The translations under genes were made by a program, and so were the position numbers. Below the pieces are notes generated by a model. It was not told the origin of the DNA. It saw only the letters and a list, made by a program, of their open reading frames with translations, and did no database searches. A stretch of 64,000 nt of DNA from Leptospira congkakensis (GTDB lineage: Bacteria > Spirochaetota > Leptospiria > Leptospirales > Leptospiraceae), in assembly GCF_004770265.1 (NCBI RefSeq), contig NZ_RQGQ01000017.1:434001-498000 (forward strand). Direction: 5' to 3'. Below, in pieces: positions 8,478 to 15,707 of this stretch; within the stretch, counting starts at the first letter, position 1; each line of letters opens with the position of its first letter.

Positions 8478-10164
8478 TTTCTTCTCGTTTCCAAACCTTT
8501 CTAAAAAACTGCCTTTCTCTCACTTGAATCGACATGATTTTTTGAATGATTGTCTCTTCACTGATTTGGTATTTCTTCATCAAATCTCGATCCAAAGATA
8601 ACTGCGAATGAGCCACCCACTTAACTAAAGAATGTTTGGTTCTTTCAGATTCTGGCAGTAGTTCGTTTACTGAATCAAAAAACATTTCATGGCTTAAAAA
8701 GAGACCATCGGATATTTCTGGCATTGGCGCTGCCCCATGGTCAGCCGTTACCACCATAATGAAATTTTCTCCATAATTGGTTTTTAGAAATTCAAAGATA
8801 GTTTCAATTTCTTTATCTGTAGCTTTTAGAACTTGTTCCGCTTCTTTAGATTCCCATCCATACAAATGTCCAACAGCATCTGTGGCTTTTAAAGTAACAT
8901 AACCAAGATCCGTGATTCCATCTTTATCTTTTTTTGTATTAAGAATGGTTTCTGTAATGGTATCGCGAAAAAGGGCACCATCCATTTTCGCTTGGAATTC
9001 GGATCCTTGGAAATGATGAATTTTTGAAATTAAATCTACAAGATCTTTTGCATCAAAATGAGTAGAAATATCTTTTTTATGATTCAAATAGAATTGATAC
9101 AAATTGTACTTTTGCACGGACTTGGGAACAAGGAATGCATCTGTATAGGTGGACCAAGATAAATTTTTAATGTCTTGCCAATAAACATAATCATTATCTG
9201 GAGAAATTTTTCGAGACTCATTTGTGATTGGATTATATAGTTTTCCATGACCAGCCATTCCAACGGCTGCTCTAGCCGCATAACATTGGCTAACGATGAC
9301 AGGTTCGTTATTGTTTGAAAGGTCCCATTCATCGGCAAAACTTGGAACCTCCATCTCGCTCAAATCCCAATCTTTGTTTTTCCCTTGGTATACCGGTCTA
9401 TGGAGGACTTTCCCGTCCGCATAAGTATAAATTTCATTTGAAAAGATCTTTGAATCTTTTGGAAAAGCACCAGTTCCAATCGCCATATGCCCGACTGCTG
9501 TATGCGATTCCAAATGGGCCACTTTTGCTTTTTTGAAATAGGCAGATTTGTTTTTAAAATCTTCAAGAAAGGGATAAGCACCTTTGTGAGCTTTGTAAAG
9601 TTGTCTACCGCCTTGGTCCACAACAATGGTAACAATAATTTCTGGTTTGGTGGTTTCGTTTTGGAATATTTTATCTAAATAAGATACATCGATTGTATTT
9701 TTAAACTTAAAGTCTAAAATTTTTCCGTAAATGGATGGAATATGCTGTTGGTTGATTTCATCCGAGTATTGTCCATTTCGAATCCATTTTGGCCCGTAAA
9801 TCCAAATGGGAATTTCTGTATCATAAAAATATTGTGTATAATGCGAAGTGTAATTTACTTCTTTCGAAAAGTTTTCGTCTTCCGCATCCAATTGCCACTC
9901 GTGGTTTAACGTTTCCCAAGATAAATTGTGATCTTCTAAAATATTTTTAACCTCTTCCTTTGAATAATGCGAAAGAGTGATTGCATCCCTTGCCTCTCTA
10001 TCAAATATATTGAATGGAAATGGTGCTAATATTAAATCGGTATCTGGTTGTAAGGATAAATAGGCAGCACGTTTATAGTCTTTTTCCCAACCACAACTAA
10101 AGAGAACTAGCAAGATAGCAATTATGAATGCATTATTTCGTTTTATGTTTTTTTGGTTGATCAC
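8458..10164 (-). CDS. Alkaline-phosphatase superfamily lipoprotein (type I phosphodiesterase/PafA-like)
   Basis: A 568-residue predicted lipoprotein. A basic N-region (KNIKR) and a hydrophobic stretch end in the lipobox LFSC (Cys24). The body has the two-metal alkaline phosphatase fold: VVDQGGRQLY (about 184-193), SHTAVGHMAIGTG near 220-232 where the nucleophile Thr/Ser lies, KATDAVGHLYG, and the metal-binding TADHGAAPMPE near 473-483. It probably hydrolyses phosphate mono- or diesters in the periplasm or at the outer membrane. The start is GTG at 10164; no ATG lies nearby in frame. The first 41 bases overlap the divergent CapA-family gene. The substrate is unknown. Confidence 0.82.
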   Translation of the reverse strand: MINQKNIKRNNAFIIAILLVLFSCGWEKDYKRAAYLSLQPDTDLILAPFPFNIFDREARDAITLSHYSKEEVKNILEDHNLSWETLNHEWQLDAEDENFSKEVNYTSHYTQYFYDTEIPIWIYGPKWIRNGQYSDEINQQHIPSIYGKILDFKFKNTIDVSYLDKIFQNETTKPEIIVTIVVDQGGRQLYKAHKGAYPFLEDFKNKSAYFKKAKVAHLESHTAVGHMAIGTGAFPKDSKIFSNEIYTYADGKVLHRPVYQGKNKDWDLSEMEVPSFADEWDLSNNNEPVIVSQCYAARAAVGMAGHGKLYNPITNESRKISPDNDYVYWQDIKNLSWSTYTDAFLVPKSVQKYNLYQFYLNHKKDISTHFDAKDLVDLISKIHHFQGSEFQAKMDGALFRDTITETILNTKKDKDGITDLGYVTLKATDAVGHLYGWESKEAEQVLKATDKEIETIFEFLKTNYGENFIMVVTADHGAAPMPEISDGLFLSHEMFFDSVNELLPESERTKHSLVKWVAHSQLSLDRDLMKKYQISEETIIQKIMSIQVRERQFFRKVWKREEIPNLSL

Positions 10165-11212
10165 GGTTCCCTGCCTTTCTTGTTACACTCTACCTGATGT
10201 TTACTTTACTAGGCAAGTGAGAATTAAAGTTGTTGGTGATCTCATGTGCCATAACTCACAAATCTCTACCTATTACCGTGTAAAAACAAAAGATTATGAT
10301 TCTAGTGGTAGTTTCGAATACGTATCAAATTCATTACAAGATGCTGATTTAACATTAGGCAATTTAGAAACTACGATCGCAACAGATCCAAATGAATTTA
10401 CAGGTTATCCCAAATTTGGATCTCCCATTGGTTATTTAACGGGAATCCAAGATGCAGGATTTGATATTTTATCCACAGCTAACAATCATTCTGCTGACAA
10501 AGGTCCGTTTGGAATCGATAATACAATCGATTCAGTGATCCAAAAAGGTATGATTCCGATCGGAACTTTTAAAACAATTTCTGATTACTTAGAACGAAAG
10601 GATTTTTTTACAGAAATCAACGGAATCAAAATTGCGATTTATAATTATACATATTCAACCAATGGAATTCCTGTCAAAAATGATCGAATTGTTAGGCTTT
10701 TGAATGAAAAACAAATCAAAGAAGATGTGGCTTTCGCCAAAGAAAACGGAATTCATTTTGTAATCCTGTGGTATCACTATGGATCGGAGTATGAAGAAAA
10801 ACCTGACAAATCACAAACCAAATGGGTGAACATTGGATTAGAAGCAGGAGCGGACATTATCATCGGCGGACATCCACATGTCGTCCAAAAAGTAGATGTA
10901 TTTCAAGATGATCAAAATGAAGAAGACCGATTAGTTGCGTATTCATTGGGAAACTTTTTATCAGCACAAAATATGGAGGCAACCGATGGCGGAATTATTT
11001 TATCTTTTGCATTGGAGTTGGATTCCAAACAGAGGAAAAAAATCAAATCGGTAACAACTGAACCTGTTTGGGTTTATCCACATGGATATAAAATCATACC
11101 CATTCTGAAATACACAAAGAATGAAATTCCTATAAAACTCCCGAAACATTCTGAAAAGAAAATGCTGGGATATGAGGCGCATCTTAAAAAAATTCCCGGT
11201 ATTAGTTTCTAG
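10124..11212 (+). CDS. CapA-family metallophosphatase lipoprotein
   Basis: A 362-residue member of the CapA/PgsA-like branch of calcineurin-type metallophosphoesterases. The N-terminus has a signal segment ending in the lipobox PCLSC (Cys20). Family motifs follow in order: GDLMCHN, LGNLETTI, TANNHSADKG, WYHYGSEYEEKP and GGHPHVVQ. CapA homologues were named for poly-gamma-glutamate capsule synthesis, but no pgs genes are here, so that role should not be assumed. The start ATG 10124 lies inside the first codons of the divergent phosphatase lipoprotein gene; a later ATG at 10145 would remove the overlap in part but leave no charged N-region. It is convergent with 11232-11858. Confidence 0.85.
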   Translation: MNALFRFMFFWLITVPCLSCYTLPDVYFTRQVRIKVVGDLMCHNSQISTYYRVKTKDYDSSGSFEYVSNSLQDADLTLGNLETTIATDPNEFTGYPKFGSPIGYLTGIQDAGFDILSTANNHSADKGPFGIDNTIDSVIQKGMIPIGTFKTISDYLERKDFFTEINGIKIAIYNYTYSTNGIPVKNDRIVRLLNEKQIKEDVAFAKENGIHFVILWYHYGSEYEEKPDKSQTKWVNIGLEAGADIIIGGHPHVVQKVDVFQDDQNEEDRLVAYSLGNFLSAQNMEATDGGIILSFALELDSKQRKKIKSVTTEPVWVYPHGYKIIPILKYTKNEIPIKLPKHSEKKMLGYEAHLKKIPGISF

Positions 11213-11242
11213 TTAACTTAGATTTTCTTCGCTAACTAGAAA
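11206..11242. terminator. Probable bidirectional terminator at convergent gene ends
   Basis: A 10-bp inverted repeat, TTTCTAGTTA at 11206-11215 with TAACTAGAAA at 11233-11242, and a 17-base loop. It spans both stop codons of the convergent genes. The right side continues AATTTCTCC, a weak T tract. The loop is long, so the call is moderate. Confidence 0.45.
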
Positions 11243-11858
11243 TTTCTCCTGCGATTAAATCATATCCTTTTCCTTCACGGATCAAATCAATTGAATCATC
11301 ATTGATTTGTAAGATAGTCGAAAGTTCCGTTTTGACTATCCCGCCATCCACAATCCCATCCACTTGGTTGCCATAAATAGATTCTAAATCATCAATATCG
11401 ATGATAAACTCGTCATCACAAAAGGCAGAAGTGGAAGTGAGAGGAGAATCATGGATTTTTAAAAGTTCAGTCAAATAGATATGATCAGGAATCCGAATGC
11501 CGATTTGTTTGTCTTTATGATGGACAACCGAAGGTTTTGGTAGATTTTTATTGGCTTTCAGGACAAAGGTAAAAGGTCCTGGTGTCACTCGTTTCATCAA
11601 ACGATAGGCAGAATTAGGTAAGTATTCAATGAAATTGGATGCCATTGAAATGTCTTTACACATAAGAGAAAGTGGTTTGTCTTTGGGTAATTTACGAATG
11701 GCGTATATTTTTTCTACACCAAGTTTTGAGTGTGCATCCGCAACAATCGCATAAACTGTGTCAGTTGGGAAAATATATACGGCTCCATCTTTCAACCTAT
11801 CCGAAATCTGTTTGAGTTTTCGGACTTCTGGATTTTCTGGATGGAGGTATAGGATCAT
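11232..11858 (-). CDS. Sua5/YciO/YrdC-family protein, YciO-like
   Basis: A 208-residue protein with the YrdC fold that binds nucleotide and tRNA. The first motif IFPTDTVYAIVADA (about 29-42) is typical of L-threonylcarbamoyladenylate synthases. The next motif, IYAIRKLPKDKPLSLMCKDIS, is closer to YciO than to TsaC, which has a KxRP motif here. E. coli YciO has only weak synthase activity. It could be the TsaC of this organism or a paralogue; another TsaC/Sua5 elsewhere in the genome would settle this. It lies 16 bases after an SDR gene on the same strand. Confidence 0.85.
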   Translation of the reverse strand: MILYLHPENPEVRKLKQISDRLKDGAVYIFPTDTVYAIVADAHSKLGVEKIYAIRKLPKDKPLSLMCKDISMASNFIEYLPNSAYRLMKRVTPGPFTFVLKANKNLPKPSVVHHKDKQIGIRIPDHIYLTELLKIHDSPLTSTSAFCDDEFIIDIDDLESIYGNQVDGIVDGGIVKTELSTILQINDDSIDLIREGKGYDLIAGEISS

Positions 11859-11874
11859 CTATTTTCACAAGCAA

Positions 11875-12612
11875 CTACTGTGCTGTGAGCCCCCCATCAA
11901 GAACGATACACTGGCCTGTCATATAGGAAGAAGTATCTGATGCTAAATAAATTGCTGCACCTAGTAATTCTTCTGGTTTTCCGAGTCGACCCATCGGAAT
12001 TCCAGCAAGCACTTGTTTCATGATGAATTCTTTGTCTTTGATCATATCGGTCATTTCTGTATCAATAAGACCAGGACAAATCACATTCACTCGGTAACCA
12101 TTATTACACCACTCAATGGCTAGAGCTTTTGATAAAGTGATGACAGCACCTTTTGTGCCCGAATAAACAGAAGCCAGTTTACTTCCCACCATTCCCAGAA
12201 CCGAAGCTACGTTGATGATGTTCCCACCTTCTTTTTTATGGTGTTTGTAATAGGCTTGGCAGTTGCGAAAGACACCTACATAGTTTGTTTGGACTATATT
12301 TTGTAATTCTTCTTCTTTAAATCCAGAAGCAGGAGTGTTTGTTGCAATCCCTGCATTGTTGATGAGAGTATCCAGTTTTCCATGTTTTGCTCTGATTTGG
12401 CCAATGACTTCATAAGCCGCACCTTCACTGCGCACATCCAATACCACACCATTGATACTTTCTTTGGCCATCCATTCAATGGATTCTGGTCTGGAACCAG
12501 CACCGTAAACGATAGCTCCAGCGTCTCTAAACCCTAGAGCCAATGTTTTACCAATGCCTCGGCTGGCACCAGTGATCAAAATTGTTTTTCCTTTTACATC
12601 AAACAAACTCAT
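11875..12612 (-). CDS. Short-chain dehydrogenase/reductase (FabG-like)
   Basis: A 245-residue classical SDR with a Rossmann fold. The cofactor loop is TGASRGIG at about 13-20, NNAG lies at about 86-89, and the active site is SVLG (Ser about 138) with YSGTK (Tyr about 152, Lys about 156). The C-terminus has the PxGRxGxPEE and SYMTGQ segments of the FabG group. It reduces or oxidises an acyl, sugar or alcohol carbonyl with NAD(P)H; the exact substrate cannot be read from sequence, and no fatty-acid genes are adjacent. Its start overlaps the stop of the small lipoprotein gene upstream by four bases (ATGA). Confidence 0.88.
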   Translation of the reverse strand: MSLFDVKGKTILITGASRGIGKTLALGFRDAGAIVYGAGSRPESIEWMAKESINGVVLDVRSEGAAYEVIGQIRAKHGKLDTLINNAGIATNTPASGFKEEELQNIVQTNYVGVFRNCQAYYKHHKKEGGNIINVASVLGMVGSKLASVYSGTKGAVITLSKALAIEWCNNGYRVNVICPGLIDTEMTDMIKDKEFIMKQVLAGIPMGRLGKPEELLGAAIYLASDTSSYMTGQCIVLDGGLTAQ

Positions 12613-12851
12613 TTTACCTCATGATTGGAAGGATAACAATCGCTAGCTTGAGGTTTTGTGTCTTCCAAAAGTTTTTTATAATCTAAAGTATTATCATCCC
12701 GAACCAAATCTCTTCTTATATAGTGAGTTCCCTTTTCGTAGTAATCCGCTATGGGATTACAATCTTGGATGTCTTCCGAAAGACCTCGTTTGCATCCAAA
12801 AACAAAAACGAATGCCCATAAAAAAATAGCCAAAAGTCGAGGATTCACCAT
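12609..12851 (-). CDS. Small predicted lipoprotein
   Basis: An 80-residue protein that I do not recognise. It starts MVNPRLLAIFLWAFVFVFGC, a short signal peptide with lipobox FVFGC (Cys20). The mature part of about 60 residues is charged and has two Cys (DC, DCYP). I use the ATG at 12851; the open frame continues upstream to 12989, but that part is antisense to the start of maf and has no signal peptide. Its stop overlaps the SDR start (ATGA), so translation is coupled. Only six bases separate it from the divergent maf ATG. Confidence 0.65.
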   Translation of the reverse strand: MVNPRLLAIFLWAFVFVFGCKRGLSEDIQDCNPIADYYEKGTHYIRRDLVRDDNTLDYKKLLEDTKPQASDCYPSNHEVK

Positions 12852-12857
12852 TATGAA

Positions 12858-13466
12858 ATGAAACAATATCCCGTAAGGAATAGCAAGAATTTGTTTATAC
12901 TCAAATCGACATCGCCAAGACGGATCCAAATACTGACTGACCTCGGTTTTTTGTTCCAAGTAACACCAGCAAACATTGACGAGTCTCAAAATAACCAGGA
13001 ACCAACCCTTCGGTATTTAGAACGAATGGTTCACTCAAAATTAGGACAAGATATAGAGCCTAACCATCTCTATTTGGCCGCTGATACCATAGTTGTATTC
13101 CAAAATGAAATTTTGCACAAACCCACTGACTTGGAAGATGCGGTTCGCATTCTGCAAACACTCTCCGGGAAAAAACATTCAGTATTTTCGGGCGCTGGTC
13201 TACAAACTGAAACAAAGATTGATTTCTTCTATGAAGAAACCGTCATTCAATTTAAGAATTGGAATGAGGATGAAATAAGAGATTATATTTTACGATGCCA
13301 ACCATTTGATAAAGCAGGTTCTTATGGAATTCAGGATACAAACGGGCCTGTTTTAGAGCGGGTTGGATCGTATACAAATGTGATGGGATTTCCACTCCGA
13401 AGTTTTTTCGCACGTTCTTCGGTGTGGTTGCCTTATTGGGAAAGGTCTTTTAAGCGTAGAGGTTAA
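12858..13466 (+). CDS. maf: Maf family nucleotide pyrophosphatase
   Basis: A house-cleaning nucleoside triphosphate pyrophosphatase acting on dTTP/UTP or modified nucleotides. The phosphate-binding SxSPRR motif appears as STSPRR. LAADTIV carries the catalytic Asp, and EDAVRILQTLSGKKHSVFSG and FDKAGSYGIQD are standard Maf segments. The ATG at 12858 gives a protein with about 11 residues before the usual start. A TTG at 12891 with AAGGA 11 bases upstream is an alternative that would better fit the family and leave room for a promoter. It is convergent with 13450-13680 and overlaps it by 17 bases. Confidence 0.9.
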   Translation: MKQYPVRNSKNLFILKSTSPRRIQILTDLGFLFQVTPANIDESQNNQEPTLRYLERMVHSKLGQDIEPNHLYLAADTIVVFQNEILHKPTDLEDAVRILQTLSGKKHSVFSGAGLQTETKIDFFYEETVIQFKNWNEDEIRDYILRCQPFDKAGSYGIQDTNGPVLERVGSYTNVMGFPLRSFFARSSVWLPYWERSFKRRG

Positions 13467-13680
13467 CTAAATTTCCAGGTTTGTAAGCTGCTTTTGCATC
13501 GGGACTCGTTTGCACCTCAGCCGCTTTTTTTTCCGTTTCTCCGGAAACATATTTTAGCTGGTAAGAACGAGATTGGATCGCTTCCACTTGCTCCACTGCT
13601 TGGGTATTGTATGTGGGAGACACATACATATACGGTTCGCCTAGTCCTGAAACTCTTGCCACATTACTTGAGATTTCCAT
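13450..13680 (-). CDS. Small hypothetical protein
   Basis: A 76-residue open frame beginning MEISSNVARVSGLGEPYMYV and ending NLVNLYA. It has no signal or membrane segment and is rich in Ala, Ser, Val and Tyr, with an amphipathic middle (QAVEQVEAIQSRSYQLKYV). I do not recognise it. It is supported mainly by its protein-like composition, an ATG at a sensible divergent distance (51 bases) from holA, and the weaker quality of the opposing frame. The 3' end overlaps maf by 17 bases. Confidence 0.5.
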   Translation of the reverse strand: MEISSNVARVSGLGEPYMYVSPTYNTQAVEQVEAIQSRSYQLKYVSGETEKKAAEVQTSPDAKAAYKPGNLVNLYA

Positions 13681-13731
13681 ACTATGAATATCGCCTCGAT
13701 CCTATCGAAAGATTAGACCGGATTCACGAAA

Positions 13732-14841
13732 ATGGAAACAAAAAAATCACAAGCGAGAGAATTTAGCTCTCTTTTCCAACTATTCAAAACCCAGACTAGT
13801 AACCTTCCGCAATTTTTTGCCTATACGGGGGAAGATTCCTATGAATTTGAACTCATCATTGATCATTACAAAGAAGCCCTTTCGAAATCTGCGGGAGCCT
13901 ATGAGATCATTTTGATTGTTTCTGAATCAGGAGAACAGGCAAAACTTTTTGCCGAGTTATTCACACCTGATATGTTTTACCCAAGAAAACTCATCATTGT
14001 CAAACAAGCAGCCGCTCTTTTTAAACCCATTCTCGATACAAAGGCGACACAAGAATGGAAAGACTTTGCTTCTGGATTTCGTAAAAATATAACAGCTGTT
14101 TCCGATGAAATTTTTCTCATTGTTCATTACGATGGAAAAGACATTCCGCAAAGTTTGGTCCAACTCTTTCAAGGAACCTTAAACTATTACAAAACTAAGT
14201 TTTTATATCCAAGTGATTATCCAAAAGTATTCAAAGAAGTTTGTGACCAAGAACAAGTGCATTTTGAACCCAATGCTGCCGATGAATTCATCCATCGAAT
14301 TCCTGCAAATGTGGGAGCTTACCTTAAAAGTGTAAAAAAACTAAAACAATATCTTCATCGTTCCAAATTTACAATCGAAGATGTTAACTCAGTTCTCTTT
14401 AGTCAAAATGAACTCAATACGAATGTCCTCGTAGAAACATTGGTTCAAAAACGAAAGGTTGATTTTTTTAAAGAATTCACAAAGTTTGGTGACCAAAACT
14501 CAGAGATACTTAGTTTCTTAACTAGACTCAGTTACAAACTGGATGAAATTCGTAAAATCAAAGTCATTCGCGCAAGGCACAATGGTGAAGTTCCCATTCC
14601 TATCATGGATGAACTTTTAAAGACAGGAAGTTATTCAGATGCCAGAAAAAATTTCGTAAGAAGACAATTGGTTTCTGATTCTGCTTTATTTACAGATAAA
14701 ATTTTAGATGAGTTTTATGACCAAGTGATTGAAATGAATATTAAATTCAAATCGGGTCTTCGTGACGACGAAGGAAGGAATTATTTTTTGCAGAAAATTA
14801 TGCACCTCTTCTCTTTACTTCAAGAAAGATCCTCTAAATGA
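13732..14841 (+). CDS. holA: DNA polymerase III delta subunit
   Basis: The clamp-loader subunit that opens the beta ring. At 369 residues it is of normal HolA size, but it diverges from the proteobacterial type. The N-terminal domain has YTGEDSYEFELIIDHYKEAL and the AELFTPDMFYPRKLIIVKQAA region, which corresponds to the beta-contact element and strand. The C-terminal helical collar domain lies after about residue 215. There is no usable start upstream because a TAG lies at 13714. The 3' end overlaps the convergent AAA+/Fis gene by 22 bases. holB and dnaX elsewhere in the window supply the other clamp-loader parts. Confidence 0.82.
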   Translation: METKKSQAREFSSLFQLFKTQTSNLPQFFAYTGEDSYEFELIIDHYKEALSKSAGAYEIILIVSESGEQAKLFAELFTPDMFYPRKLIIVKQAAALFKPILDTKATQEWKDFASGFRKNITAVSDEIFLIVHYDGKDIPQSLVQLFQGTLNYYKTKFLYPSDYPKVFKEVCDQEQVHFEPNAADEFIHRIPANVGAYLKSVKKLKQYLHRSKFTIEDVNSVLFSQNELNTNVLVETLVQKRKVDFFKEFTKFGDQNSEILSFLTRLSYKLDEIRKIKVIRARHNGEVPIPIMDELLKTGSYSDARKNFVRRQLVSDSALFTDKILDEFYDQVIEMNIKFKSGLRDDEGRNYFLQKIMHLFSLLQERSSK

Positions 14842-15707
14842 TATTCATGTAATTTGCGATATAAATTTCTTTCGGATATACCTAGAAGTTTTGCTGCTTT
14901 TTCTCTGTTTCCTTTTGTATAGATCAAATTGGCTTTGATGATTTCTTTTTCATAAGTTTCCAAACTGATTCCAGGTTTTACTTCCAACTCACCCAGGTTG
15001 TTCTCGAAAAAATGAGATGGGATATGTTTCCAATGTAATTGTTTGCCGGATGAAAAACCAACTAGTGCGAATAACATATCACGTAGTTCAGAAAGATTGG
15101 ATGTAAACGTTTTGTTTTTAAAAAAAACAAAAAACTCTTCTTCCAAACCAGTAATCTTTTTTCCAAGATCTGCGTTTGCTTCCTCTAAAAATTGAGAAAC
15201 AAATAAGGGTAATTCAGAAATTCTTTTTTTAAGATTGGGAAGTTCAAAACGAAAGGACTTTAATTGATCATAAAAATCTGCATATACATTCTTTTGGTTT
15301 AGGATTTCGAGTTCTTCAGAATGAATTTCCCAATACAAATTGACTTTGGATTTTTCTTCGTATTTTTCAGACTTCCACCATTGTTGTAATAACAAAACTT
15401 CTTCTGGTTTTGCCTTTGTCATATGATCAATCAAAATGGTAACAATCTGTTTGGAAGATTTGATTTTTTCTAAGGCTTCTGTAAAAGAAAACGGGTAGGA
15501 AAAATCTAAACTAATGGTTGAATTTGGAGAAATATTTTTTTGTTCTAAACTTTTTTGAATCCAAAAACTTTTCCCTACACCTCTATCTCCAATGATTAAC
15601 ATCGGTAATTTAGAATTTGAAGTTTCAATCCACTGGTTGCGAATCTTTTGGATATCGGATCCATTACAAATCCATTCTGAAATGGATTTACTTCTTTTTG
15701 ATGACAC
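14820..15707 (-). CDS. NtrC-like AAA+ protein with C-terminal Fis helix-turn-helix, lacking the sigma-54 contact loop
   Basis: A 295-residue regulator. The AAA+ part has Walker A GDRGVGKSFW (about 38-47) and a weak Walker B region ILIDHM with His instead of Glu. The later LKKRISELPLFVSQFLEEA and NLSELRDML segments match the LRxRxxDIP and NxREL regions of NtrC enhancer-binding proteins. The GAFTGA loop that contacts sigma-54 is absent. The end is a clear Fis-type HTH: KGNREKAAKLLGISERNLYR. It probably binds DNA but should not activate sigma-54 in the normal way. It overlaps the upstream secreted-protein gene by 20 bases and holA (convergent) by 22. Confidence 0.75.
   Translation of the reverse strand: MSSKRSKSISEWICNGSDIQKIRNQWIETSNSKLPMLIIGDRGVGKSFWIQKSLEQKNISPNSTISLDFSYPFSFTEALEKIKSSKQIVTILIDHMTKAKPEEVLLLQQWWKSEKYEEKSKVNLYWEIHSEELEILNQKNVYADFYDQLKSFRFELPNLKKRISELPLFVSQFLEEANADLGKKITGLEEEFFVFFKNKTFTSNLSELRDMLFALVGFSSGKQLHWKHIPSHFFENNLGELEVKPGISLETYEKEIIKANLIYTKGNREKAAKLLGISERNLYRKLHEYHLEDLS

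Noticed and set aside
12852..12989. Longer version of the small lipoprotein (126 residues)
   Set aside because: The added 46 residues are antisense to maf and would bury the signal peptide.
13494..13766. A plus-strand frame of 90 codons whose end reads protein-like (YRLDPIERLDRIHENG)
   Set aside because: It overlaps maf's opposing gene and runs into holA in another frame, with no family match; the minus-strand 13450-13680 frame is the better candidate, though neither is certain.
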